Translations under genes and position numbers: made by a program | Source of the DNA: Uranotaenia lowii | Lineage: Eukaryota; Arthropoda; Insecta; Diptera; Culicidae | Direction: 5' to 3' | Assembly: GCF_029784155.1 (NCBI RefSeq) | Contig: NC_073691.1 | Span: 128,588,714-128,652,713 of the forward strand | Length of the DNA: 64,000 nucleotides | The notes under the pieces: generated by a model | The model's input: the letters and a program-made list of their open reading frames with translations, nothing else | Told to the model about the DNA's origin: nothing | The model's database searches: none | Shown here: piece by piece, positions 38,306 through 49,292 of the stretch | Layout: each line of letters starts with the position of its first letter | Position numbering within the stretch: position 1 is the stretch's first letter

Positions 38306-39540
38306 CTTGAATTTGAAGACTAATTTGGAAAAAAAATCGAAAATCGATTCCCTTGAATTTCAAATTTCACTTCCTTTGGGAGTGATTGTTAGAAAAATTA
38401 AGCCGATCTCGTTCGACTCCGAAACCTTATTTAGAAATAGAATTGAGCCTGGGCCATTAATACGAGTAAGGGTAATTGGAAACCACAACACAGTTGTCAA
38501 TAAAGACGCTGCTTATCATTTTGTTGTAAAGCAGAAAAAAAAAACAAAAAAACTACAATAGCAACGGTATCATTAGAAACGGATTACCTTACTCGTCACA
38601 GGTATGTAGCTAGATGCACAAGTCGCCAATCGTGGGATGACAAACAGTGTGGGGGGATGTGCAGTACACCTTTGTATGAAGGTTTTTGATTACCGTGATG
38701 GTGCACCGTGTGTGTGTACGAAAATAACCTCGTTGTGTTTCGATGATACGCCACATGTCCCGGCCATTTCGCTATTATTAGACACGATCCACTGTCACTG
38801 CGTTTTTTTTTGTTTTTTTTGTGTTATTGTGTCTTTGTCAGTTGATGAGAAGCTCGTGGTGCTCTTCTCACCTGACTACAACACCTCTCCGCGTCCCGGA
38901 TCTATTTGTGTACACACGAATCGCCAAGAAAAACCTAGCATTTCTATCAGAGTAACCTGTGTGTGCAATTGCACTGCAGTTGCATCTCTCGACATCCCCC
39001 AGAATTAACCAAACACTAAAAAACGACAACACTATCAAATGGCAAGTTTTTTTTTTGTATTTTTTGCTTGTTTATGGTTTTGGGGTTTCCTCGTTCCTCA
39101 ACTCGCGAAAACCAACTTCAATGGAATCGAATTTGTTTTATCGATTGACCTTGCTCGCCCAAAAAGTGGTGAAGCGAGTTTCTTTTTTCTGACAGAGTCT
39201 TCTTTTTTTTTCGTTTGTTCGTTGCTGTTGTTGATCTTCTCTCACTCACGGTTCTGGTAGGTGGTTGTGCAATTGCAGTTGCTCGAAGCGATTCGAGCGA
39301 GAGAAAGGAAAAAAAAGTCTATGGGAAGAGACTGAATTGACAATACAGTAGGTATTCAGACGAAAAAATGGGACAATGTTGAAATTCGGCGACAACACTT
39401 GTGTCGAAATTTCGTCGGTTCTTGGTAGGGTTGGTAAGTTTGATGGTTGTGGGAAATTCGATTTTTAGAATATTTTCATTCAAACCTTTATGAAAGAAAA
39501 AAACGTAAATACAAACAATTATAAAAAAAATCTCATTAGT
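38306..39540. other. Non-coding stretch, no recognised gene
   Basis: From about 38580 to 39330 the DNA is less AT-rich and transposon-free. Overlapping plus-strand frames lack domains. Confidence 0.35.
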
Positions 39541-40138
39541 AGACTGATTCGATTAAGGGTCATTTTCGATTTTCTCAAACCATGGTGTCTTAAAAGCTTC
39601 GTTTTGGTTCAAAACTCATGCTCGATTTTTTGCAGAATTTTGAAGTAACGTTTACATGAGTAAATTTGAACTTTTAGGTTTGTATGGGAAAATCGCATAT
39701 TTTGTACTGAAAAATCAACATTATTTTTGTTTCTTCTGTGGATCCAAGCCTGCGAATAGTTTTTGTGCCAATTTATAAATTCACCAAAAAAAATTTCCGC
39801 TGAAAAACTTTGTCGAAGACCGTAACTTCGTATCTTATTAGACAAAAAATTGCAATCAGTGGTGTCAATTGATTAATTTATTACCTGTTAAACAGCTAAT
39901 AACTTTTTTGTCGAATAAGATACGAAGAAGTTATAGTCTTCGACAAAGTTGTTAGGCGGAAAATTTCCTTCGGAAAATTTATAAATTGGCACAAAAACCA
40001 AACCTAGAAGTTCAAATTTACTCATTTAAACGTAACTTAAAAAATTTGAAAAAAAATCATGGATGAGTTTTGTACCAAAACGAAGCTTTTAAGACCCCAG
40101 GGTTTGAGAAATTCAAAAATCATCCCAAATCGCTTTAG
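39541..40138. mobile_element. Large hairpin MITE, family C copy 1
   Basis: The two roughly 290-bp halves are near-complements: AGACTGATTCGATTAAGGGT faces AAATCGCTTTAGGG at the ends, TTTGTGCCAATTTATAAATT faces AATTTATAAATTGGCACAAA, and GTAACTTCGTATCTTATTAG faces AATAAGATACGAAGAAGTTA. The spacer is only about 50 bp. Other copies: 41075-43170 (split) and 51919-52221 (left half). Confidence 0.8.
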
Positions 40139-40457
40139 GGTAACATTTCTGTTAACCGAGTCAAAAAGACTGTCTTAAAAAACTTGGATCGATTTGATTT
40201 GAAAAAAAAAAAAAAAAACACTCTTTTGAAATAACGTTCATTTTGATTATTTCACAATAATTCAATTTTATGGCATGAAATATTTTTCCCATTGTGTCAC
40301 TTCATAAGAGAATATTAATGGAGGACATCAAAGTTCTTTTCTGAGTGTAGGACATTAACATGCACGACTATTAGAATATGTTGTCCAGACTACAAATATT
40401 CGAAATGGAAAATTGTTGTGACATGTTTCTACCAGTTTTTGTAATTTTTTGTCATAA

Positions 40458-40835
40458 GGCATTTCCCCACTCATCAAACGAACAGCTGATTTCTCATGTT
40501 TACATTTTTCGGCATATCGTGGTAGGGTAAACATAACAACATTACGCATGTTCGATGCAAAGATAGTAACGAAATGAAATTAGCAATGCAATTGTAGTGG
40601 TTTTGCAAGCGCGCCTTGCTGTGGAGAATATATTTTTTTTATTTAATTAATTGTAAATTCATAACAAGTTAAGACATGAAGTTATATGGTAATGATTTTA
40701 ATTAAGAAAGTTTTTGAAAAAAAGCATTGAATAGTTCTTATCATCAAAGATCAAAATGGTGACCAGTTGGTGTTTACATTATCCAAAACAAAAACAAAAA
40801 GTTACCCTACCATAATCTGTCTCAGGAAATACTTT
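40458..40835. mobile_element. MITE family E copy 2
   Basis: 378 bp, colinear with 23428-23805 through GGCATATCGTGGTAGGGTAA, GTAGTGGTTTTGCAAGCGC, AATTCATAACAAGTTAAGAC and GACCAGTTGGTGTTTACAT. The outer ends match as well. Confidence 0.75.
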
Positions 40836-41280
40836 ATAAAACTACTTATTTACATTTGGTTTCATACGACGTAATGAAAGCTCACGCGAGAAAAGTCAAA
40901 ATCCAGCCTTCTGGCGTCTAAACGTTTCCGAATTCACTCACCAAAAGGTCAAAGGAAGGCCATCACTCAGACCCAAGAACCTCACGGCTTCTGCCCAGGA
41001 GGAAGTTTTCGTTCAAGTTTGGCCACTGCACTGTGACCGAAACTTTGAGAGGCTAATGAATGCAAAACTTCATTAGACTGAGTCGATTTGGGGTCATTTT
41101 TAAATTTCTTAAACTCTGGGATATAAAAAGCTTCGCTTTGGTTTAAAACTCATTCATGTTTTTTTTGGAGAAGTTTTAAATAACGTAATAAATTTTAAAT
41201 TGTGCTTCTTAACATTTTCTTCTTACAACCAAAATCATGATGGTGCCTAGCGAGGTATTGCATAATAAAGCCCTAAAATA

Positions 41281-42761
41281 AAAGTGCGGCAGACTGTCAC
41301 CGCGGAGTTCCAATCGAACTGTCAAAATTCATTCCAATCGAGCATAACCATTTTTACCATTTCAAATTCGTGGGAGGTTGTAGCATTATAATTAAGTTTG
41401 TGTAGCTATTTTATTTTGAGCGTGTAGTCCTACCATGTGAGTGAAAAACATACCAAAGAATGAGTGTATACAAATAAGAGTGTAGACGTCAAACGCGCAC
41501 GTGGAGAAAACAACATAAACAAAGAGCAACGATCAACAACAATCATCAGCAAACAACCAGAACAAGAAAACGGTTAAGCGGTTAGATTCGCCACCGCGGT
41601 GAATAAAAAGTGCCTGTAATCATTGGTGTACCGGAACCGAAGCCATCGATCAAGGACGATATCCTGGATTTGCTCAGTGAAAAGGTGAGACAGCACGACC
41701 ACTTTTATCGGATCAGATGAACCAATTTAGATTCCTCCAGCTCCCAGACAACTGATTGTGGGTAACACGTCGCAGCATCGACAAGATTCAACCTGTGCGG
41801 AAGCAACGGTTGATGTTAGCGTTGTGCTGAGAGAAGGAAGTAGAGCGCGAAAGAATATTTGAAGCAGCGCAAACCAGGTAGTAGGAGCACACACTGAACT
41901 GCTGCCCTGGGATTCACCCATCCGACGTTGGGAATTGAAGGTGCCGGAAGAAAGCGACTCCTAGCGGGTGAGTAGCCAAATTACTGTGCTGAAAAGGAGT
42001 TTATGTGAAGCTAAAATTGACAATCGGCAGGTCGTTTTATGGGAGCTGAGCCAATCGCTTTTCGGGACTCGATTTTCGCAATCTTGGTTTTGCGAGTCCC
42101 GTTTTTGCGAAAGTAAGCTGCGGACATGAGTAGAGCCAGCCGGATCGAGCCGGAAGTGCTCCGGGCAGCTGCGGTATGCCCGTCGAAGCAGTGAAGCCTG
42201 GCAGGGTTGCCAGTTCACCGGATACGACTGCAATACTGAAAATTATGCTGTGATACACCTGTGCCGTCCAAGCAGCTGTGATATGATTGTTGTGCGTTTG
42301 ATGTTAGAGTAGGAAAACGGGCCCGTGAGTAGATAATGTAAGCTAGCTTAAGTTTTTAATATGTCGTATAAGTGAAATATTATAATTGCTACAAGTTTTG
42401 GGTTTTGAGTGTTTGTGTTTTGGGATTTAGTTAGCCGTGAAGCACACACTGAGAGTCAGTGGTGCTCAACTTGTTTCAAGGTAATGTAATCTGTGTGACT
42501 GTGACTTTCAATTTTTTAATTGAAATTAATGAAGAATGCAGAGAAAATTCGTTGGAGCAAAACGGAAACAAGCAATTCATTTTTATTTTAACAATTAACA
42601 CAACGGAGAACAAATTAAATAATATTCACAGGACGAAAATCAACTTCACAATCTGCGACATGCGTCATCATGCGAATGTTTACGTTATTGGCAGTGTTGA
42701 AAGATTACAGAAGCTTTTTCAGTGCTGCCAAAGCGGCGAGAAACTCAGTCTGCCGCACTTT
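41281..42761. mobile_element. TIR element, ends AAAGTGCGGCAGACTG
   Basis: Perfect 16-bp ends AAAGTGCGGCAGACTG, followed by imperfect CCGCG-type similarity, flanked by TA at 41279-41280 and 42762-42763. Unlike its surroundings the interior is GC-rich and has exon-like pieces. No transposase motif was found, so the superfamily is open; TA flanks favour Tc1/mariner. Confidence 0.65.
41610..41684 (+). pseudogene. Exon-like fragment in the AAAGTGCGGCAGACTG element
   Basis: An open frame reads VPVIIGVPEPKPSIKDDI then LDLLSEK and runs into a donor-like AAG|GTGAGA at 41685. Composition is ordinary protein. There is no clear acceptor and the frame is short. I do not recognise the family. A second donor-like site (GCGGGTGAGTAG) lies near 41965. 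Confidence 0.3.
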
Positions 42762-43175
42762 TACTGTAAAGCTTGATTGCATAACTTCTTTTCAACCAGT
42801 CGATGGTTTGCTAGGTTCAAACAGTGATGCCAGTTGAATTGATTATTTTTTAATGCCAAAAGCATACCCTTATTCAAAAGCCTATAACTTTTTTGCCTAA
42901 TACGATATTAAGTTACGGTCTTTCATAAAGTTGTTTAGCGGAAAATTTACTTTGGAGAATTTATAAATTGGCACAAAAATCTGCTCTGTAGCACATAACA
43001 TACAAAAATGATGATGATTTATCAGAACAAAATATTCAATTTCCCTATGCAAACCTAAAAGTAAAAATTCACTCATGTAAACGTTTCTGAAAAATTCTCC
43101 AAAAAATCATGACTTTTTTTAGATTCCAGGGTTATAAGAAATTCAAAAATGACCCTAAGTCGACTCAGTTTTAAC

Positions 43176-45909
43176 ATACACCGTACTCAGTAAATCAGGA
43201 GCACCATATATTTCCTTTGCAGTCGTTCTTCCCGGTTCAAATTCCACCGTAAAGAAGGAAAAAAAAGAGGCAAGGCACTTTCTGCCGAATAAAAAAAAGC
43301 CACTTCCGAAAATATTTCCGATCCAGCGTGGAGAATGAAAATCGGAAGAAGCAACAGAAATAAAAGCTAGCGTGAATTGCTTCCAAGAAAAATAAGGGAA
43401 GTCCGACGAGAGAGTGGCCGGAAAACTGGATAAATCGAAAATGAATAAATTATGAAGCGAATGGACAGAGAGGTCACTTTTTTCCTCTAAAGCTTAACAC
43501 GTTCTCGTAGCCTAGATCTTCGTCGAACTTTTTTTTTGTTTGTTTATGGGGACATGTGTCCACCTGGTGGATGGTGGTTCTGCTGGACTATGGAATGCTT
43601 TATTTAAGGATATCGGATCCGGAACGAGAATTATTGTGCCACCAGCAGAAAGAATATAGAGGCCGAAATTACTAAACGTCATTGCGTCACCTATTGTAGA
43701 AAATCTGCCATACGAATCGAATTGCGCATTCATTTAAACCTTTAAAAAATACCCTAGTCTGATTGATGCGAAAATAGCGTCCACCGTTCCGAAATTCAAT
43801 TGATATCGATCCGATTATCGGACGATAAGATCGACATATCGATCTGAACATCAGACCGATTTTGGTCAAACATACCGAAACGATAACGTCTCATCGACAA
43901 TCGTTGATTCTATCTATTGTCGAAAAGAATTTTTATAGTGATATGTTGTTACCAACAACGATAATGACCAGGTCCGATCTCAACGGTGCTACGGCGTGAA
44001 CGATGAGGTCTCGAAAACTTCGACAGGCCTCAACAAAGCAGGTAAGGAGTTCCTGACGAGGCGCCATCTATTGACCGGTAGTCGAATACCACCAGCCGCC
44101 AGCAAATAACCGTGTACATCGCCACTTGACAAGACCGCATTTTTTACGCCTAAATCGCTGCTAAACACGCGATTGGACCCTAGGGAGAATTGTTAGTGTG
44201 TCAGGCAGTCAGTTTGTGTGTCTCTCGAGAGAAAGAAGCGGCACTTTAGTTAAACCTTCGTAATGGATTCGATGAAATATGGACGACCACTGGCCAGGGC
44301 CAATAGGTACTTCTGGTCTGTGTACTTGTGTGTGCGATTATTTGTGACCCTTGAGGGAGGAAATGGAACTTTGGGGGGACACGCGGGTACCTTCTGCTTG
44401 CTGCCCGGCGAGTTATGTAGGTGTGCATGTTTTTTTAGGAGCAAACTGGCCACACCGGGACAAGGTTAGTGTGCCACAACAGTTAGAGCGGTTGTTAGGA
44501 CAATGTCTCACTTTTAGTTCAACCCCAAGGCGGATGAATCTCAACCGGTCATGAATTATGCATTGAAAGGACACCTCCGTCGAAAGTTAATGGAAACATA
44601 AATTTTTCTTATTTCTTGAAGCAGTGGTGGTGTGAAAATCATAAAAAAAAATGTCGTAACATCACATTGAAAATCCTGAAAGTTCTTAAGCAACTATAAG
44701 TTCTAAAACCTAAAAAACCTATAGAGAAATTATAATCAGCACACAGTATTCCAGATCAGAATTCAGTTCCACAACTTAGTACCCCAATTTGGATAGAAAT
44801 GTCCCTTCTACTTAGATGGCAATCGTTGCGGCTTCAATTGCACAATCCATTTCAAAGTGTAAACTTCTTCGGCATAAACAAAGTTGCGATTGTTCCCGAT
44901 TGTCACGTGGATAGTTTCGAAAGGATTAATTGCAAAAATTTGGCAGTCGAGGATGAGTGCTGTGCAAGTAGAAGGGGAAACTTAAAATCTCCACTGCAGC
45001 GACAGTTACAGCAGCCTCGAAAACTATTGAAGCGAAAAGCAGTAAATTCAATCCACTCTCTCTCTCTCTCACTGCCGTATCTACCTCCAAATTTGGTGCT
45101 GCTCTGATCTTTTCATCCCAAGATTGGCAGATGTTGCAATGGATACAGCCGTTTTTTTTGCAGTGACCGACAAAAAAAGTACAATCAAAGTATGGCATAA
45201 TTTATAAGGCGTTGTTAGATTTTGTTGTGTTCACAACAATGGTCGATTTTGTAGACATTTTTTTGTGTATTTGGCCATTAATTGTGCCAATCGTTAAATA
45301 CCACTTATCGATTTGAATCTTCCACAGATCGTCAGCAAAAAAATAGTACTAGATACACTTAAAAAAAATTCTGCTCGTTCTTCTCTTGAAAATTCAGGTG
45401 GAGCTTGTCAATGAAAAATTTCTGACAGGAGATCCGCTAGGTGCCCGCTAGAAAGTTCTATCGATTTCCCTTACGAAATTTTTCAAAATTTCCCCCCCTT
45501 CTAAAGAGTTTATCACTTTGCGCACCATTTCACCATCACTGTAAGATCCTCTAGGACTTCTAGAACGATTTACCACATGAATTATGGTCGCATAGTTGAT
45601 TTCCAGTAGCTTTGGGGTCTCTCAATGAGACTTTCCAAGAATTTTCTCGATTTTGCCCGAAATTTTGGTCAAAAAATTTATTCATTAGACGTCACAAAAT
45701 TTTGCACATGTAGACATTATATAACTAGGTAATATCACTGAAATTTCATCAATTTTCATTCATCCGTCCAAAAGTTATTCACAAATGAAAGTGCTGCATT
45801 TTTTTTAATACAGTCCTTATGTCAAAGTGTTTCCAATTGATCATCGGGATCTAATATGGTCAGATTGATGATAAGTTATTATTTATTTGTTTTTTTTTTC
45901 AAGTAAAAT
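43176..45909. other. Non-coding stretch, no recognised gene
   Basis: Holds a cluster of ATCGAT/CGATA motifs at 43799-43875, GC-richer sequence at 43960-44560 with overlapping frames on both strands, and AT-rich DNA after 45200. No repeat family was matched. Confidence 0.35.
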
Positions 45910-46346
45910 CACAAAGTGGATTTTTGCACCTACTAGGAGTAGTTGAAAGACGAACTTTGCAAGTAAGCTATCAAAATTCATGCTCTGAAAGGACACCCAT
46001 TAGAGCTGATGTCCCTCAGGGCAGTATACTTGGGCCAATTTTATTCAACATTTTTACTTCTGATCTTCCTGATGTATTAGGAGGAAAAGGCAGAAGATTA
46101 TTAGCTGGCGACACTTTGCTCTCAGCCAAAGGTCGAAATGTACGGGTGGTACGCAGTAGATTGCAACAAAATTTAAATTCCTTTTTGAAGTACTTGTGGA
46201 ATGTGGAAATTTTTTTCGTAACGCTTCTTTAACTCAACTTATTTTGTTTCCCCATAAGCCGAGAGCTCAATTTTTTAAACCTAATGAAAATCATTCCATA
46301 ACTTTTAATGGATTTCCATTAGAATGGTCTGATCACGTGAAGTACT

Positions 46347-47034
46347 CAGGGAATCCGAAAATCGTTATCCTCCGATAGAATTTGCCGATCTAAACACCCG
46401 TGAGAGAGATTTTCATCAACAAGAACACTATACTAGCGCTTATAAACTTCAATTTTGCTCTCGATAAGTTGTGCATTCCGATTCAAATTTATCGTCTTTT
46501 GTATCGTCAAGGATAAGTTCTCACTCCCAGACAAGAGACAATTTCTCACAAATTTCTTATTTCTCGGAGAGTCAGAATAGACGTAAATAGCTAAAAAAGC
46601 ACTATCTGTGCGTTTGTTCTCTTGATCGATTTCAGTTTTGGCGGAGAATATTCTCAGAACTGACTGAGAGAAAATAATTTTGGACGAGTTATCTTGATCG
46701 TCATTGGAAACGGATAAAAAGTCATCGCGTTCTCATATTTATCGCTAACTGTTAACACGTTCGTCGCCTCGCTCATTTTGGTAGTTTTACTAGCCGGACC
46801 CAAAGAAATTTTCAGAGAGAGAAAGCAAAGAGGGAGAACTCCCATATTTGAAACGTGTGGCGAAGCTGAGCGGTAAACTCAAGTAAGAGAGCGTCACACG
46901 CTTTTTGATGTGACAGCCCCCCCCCCCCCCCCTGGAAATACATCCGTCACCCGAATAAGAGTGCCGTGGCGACGAACGTGTTAAACAAAAGATAAACCAG
47001 TTATCATTCTCAGATCTGCTCTATTTGCTTCCCG
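46347..47034. mobile_element. hAT-like element inside the Jockey LINE
   Basis: GAAGTACT (46339-46346) and GAAATACT (47035-47042) look like an 8-bp target duplication with one change. Ends CAGGGAATCC and, reversed, CGGGAAGC fit hAT loosely. The LINE reading frame resumes directly after it. The interior has no transposase. Confidence 0.5.
46756..46980. mobile_element. piggyBac-type MITE, TTAA-flanked, copy 1
   Basis: TTAA at 46752-46755 and 46981-46984 flank perfect 13-bp ends CACGTTCGTCGCC and GGCGACGAACGTG. Length 225 bp. It contains GAGCGTCACACGC and a poly-C run (about 46917-46932). TTAA targeting is the piggyBac hallmark. Confidence 0.8.
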
Positions 47035-47739
47035 GAAATACTTTGGACTCACACTTGATCGGAATCTTATACTTTTAAAAATCACATTGAGGATGTTTAA
47101 TCAAAATGTAATAATGTGCCTGAGAAATAAAATGTATGCAATATATGCAGTTCCGATTTTGTCTAGCTGCTGCGCGACGAGGAAGAAAACCATCAAGAAT
47201 AATTCAGAACAAGGTTCTGAAAATGATATTGCGGTTTCCACCTTAGCACAGCACCGAAGATCTTCATCGGATTGCGGGCATTGAATCTATCGAAGAGATG
47301 GCCAACAAAATCAAACTTCAGATGCAAATCGATGCAGTCGTCCATCGCAGAGATTCGTTTTCTTTATGATTAGTTTAATTTAAGGATAGATTTTAGTTGA
47401 AGTTTAAGTTCAAAATATTTTTGACACTACAGGATGTTCTACTACATTAAAATACTTGATTGCGCTCAGCAAATTTAAGTCTAATGAATAACTTTTTAGT
47501 ATCTAGATAAATATAGGGCTCTGAACACCAAATTTCATGTAATAATGTAATATAAATGTAATGATGAATTGGTACAAATAAAGACATATATAAAAAAAAG
47601 GTTTGATAAAATTTTCAATGTAGTATGCGCTGCAGGCATCTAGTGACCAGTGTTAAATAATAAAATTATGTGACAAATAACTTTAGTTTTTACTAATGTC
47701 AACAAAAGAAGAAGAAGATTGTGTTAAAAATTCGATTTC

Positions 47740-48063
47740 GGGGTGGTCGTTTAGTCTAATGATAACGTGTTTGGCTTAAAAGCCAGACACCCAGAGATCG
47801 AATCCCGCCACCCTAAAATCTAGGTTAAGGAAATTTTTTAAGTCTTCAGACGTAAAACTGAATTTAAAAAAATGAAAACGGAAATGCTACGAAGTATAGC
47901 AATGAACCGAAAAGTTGTTAATTCTACGGCGAATAAAAGATATCTCTACGGAGTATAAAAGATTGTAAACTCTACGGTGTACATATAAACGGATACGCCG
48001 GTCATATAGTCAAAAGTCTCTGTATCTGAACTATAACAGGATCTAGCCGATAAAGCAGTTCTG
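47740..48063 (+). repeat. SINE A, copy 3
   Basis: The head GGGGTGGTCGTTTAGTCTAA has an intact A box; TCGAATCCCGCCACCC gives the B box and acceptor partner. The anticodon arm (GGCTTAAAAGCC) has changed from copy 1. The body shares TACGGAGTATAAAAGATTGT and GGTCATATAGT with the other copies. Confidence 0.75.
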
Positions 48064-48079
48064 ATTCGTGCATAAAATA

Positions 48080-48839
48080 CACTGAACCCAAATTCATTCT
48101 TAAAATATACATGATTTTTCACTTAAAAACAAGGATTCAGTGATTTTCTTCCTTTCAAGTGCGACATATACATTTCACTTGGCAGTCACTTAAATTTCAA
48201 GTGAATTCATCCACATTCACTTCAGTCGTCACTTGAATTTGAAGTGAGAAAAAATTCACTTCCCCATCACTTGAATTTCAAGTGAATGTCGGGTTGTAAT
48301 TGTGTTTATTTTCAGAGTTCAAAATGACAAATTCTAAAGAGCAGCGTTTAAAGCTTGTGCTGGATTTGGATTTTCCCAATTCTTTAATAGGCGATTTTGG
48401 CGGTAGTTTGTGTTAAACGTGATGTGAGAAAAAGTTATTTAAAGGTGTTATCATGTTTCAGCTTGTGGGTTGAACTGGACAGATTTTCTGGTTTGCAGCA
48501 GGGAAGATTTAGAAGTCGCACTATCCGCAGTAACCGATCTGCCTTGGGATTACGATGGAATTTTCCAACCAATAAATTTATGGCGAAAGCGTTATGTAAG
48601 TATTTGAAATCGAAGTGCTGTTCTATAAATGTTTTTTTATTTAAAAACGCGAGAGATAATTAACTAGAAACTTACTTAGAAATTCAGATAAATTTCACTC
48701 GAATGTCATAGTGTAATTCACTTGACCGGTCACTTAAGTGAATTCACTTGACCCATCACTTAAAATTCAAATGAAATTACGTATGGCGAGAATTTACTAC
48801 AGATGTCACTTATTTTTTAAGTGAAAATTATTTTGGGTG
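48080..48839. mobile_element. Foldback TIR element 3, with TCACTTGAATTTCAAGTGA palindromes
   Basis: TA at 48078-48079 and 48840-48841. The left end CACTGAACCCAAATTCATT and the reversed right end CACCCAAAATAATTTTCACT are only roughly alike, but both run into TTTTCACTTAAAAA. About ten copies of CACTTGAA or its reverse TTCAAGTG, many forming complete palindromes, lie in the outer 230 and 190 bp. The middle carries exon-like frames. Confidence 0.7.
48324..48595 (+). pseudogene. Exon-like frames inside foldback element 3
   Basis: After an acceptor-like TTTATTTTCAG a frame starts at ATG 48324: MTNSKEQRLKLVLDLDF then PNSLIGDFGG, ending at a TAA at 48414. A second frame at 48503-48595 reads EDLEVALSAVTDLPWDYDGI then FQPINLWRKRY and meets a strong donor (TAT|GTAAGT); upstream TTTGCAG could be its acceptor. 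The two pieces could be exons of one gene. I do not recognise the protein. Confidence 0.4.
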
Positions 48840-49012
48840 TATCCTTGGAAAGTAGAAATAGAAGAAGACAATGTGACTTGATAAATTTATTTATTTTTAT
48901 GTTGATTTTTTTTTAATGTTGATTGTTACAACATGCTGCAGTAACAGTAACCATTTTTCTATTACATTTCCTTACTTTAAACTTTCCGTTTCTTGCATGT
49001 TATTTATTGCAG

Positions 49013-49292
49013 CTCGGATTTCGACGTAGGCAAAACAGCTAAAATGCTGCTGTTCCTTGGCCCGAAAATTCACGAACTGCAAGGCCCACCGATCGACAGC
49101 TGCGCATTAAAAGCGACCTTGTAACCACGGGCTGGCAACTTGGATGGCGGAAGGACCAGCCAGAAGGGATAGGAAACTTCAAGCGGCTCTACCACAGTTA
49201 TATTCTGCACTTTCCAAGGAGCAAACATAAAAACTAAATACCTCAACAAACAAGCAAAGCAGAACCGAATAAAGCGTTTCCGTACACAGGAG
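49013..49292 (+). other. Exon-like segment between strong splice signals
   Basis: CATGTTATTTATTGCAG precedes the segment and GGAG|GTAAGTAT follows it. Inside, one frame reads SDFDVGKTAKMLLFLGPK then IHELQGPPIDSCALKATL and stops; the rest is not coding. It is GC-richer than its flanks. It could be a non-coding exon, a captured exon or chance. Confidence 0.3.

Larger units (their letters stand above)
41075..43170. mobile_element. Hairpin MITE family C copy 2, split by a 1.5-kb element
   Basis: The left arm (41075-about 41190: AGACTGAGTCGATTTGGGGT, AAAGCTTCGCTTTGG) and right arm (about 42880-43170: AATTTATAAATTGGCACAAA, AAAATGACCCTAAGTCGACT) match copy 1. Some arm sequence has been lost around the insertion at 41281-42761. 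Confidence 0.65.
45924..47340 (+). pseudogene. Jockey-type reverse transcriptase, dead
   Basis: The protein would copy LINE RNA into DNA at the target site. VPQGSILGPILFNIFTSDLP is the conserved block before the active site. The active-site box, normally (F/Y)ADD, reads LAGDT (residues about 60-64 from 45924), so the first aspartate is lost. Frames then shift: LTQLILFPHKPRAQF and FNGFPLEWSDHVKYSG continue at 46220-46350. After the insertion, KYFGLTLDRN and YAVPILSSCCATRKKT (to about 47200) and GIESIEEMANKIKLQMQID (47278-47335) finish the domain. The Jockey clade assignment is from these motifs. Confidence 0.75.
45910..47600 (+). mobile_element. 5'-truncated Jockey-type LINE, interrupted
   Basis: Reverse-transcriptase sequence begins near 45915 and the element ends with AATAAA (47577-47582) and a short A-rich tail near 47598. 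A hAT-like element at 46347-47034 splits it between VKYSG and KYFGLTL. Only the reverse-transcriptase C-terminal half and the 3' UTR remain. Confidence 0.75.
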
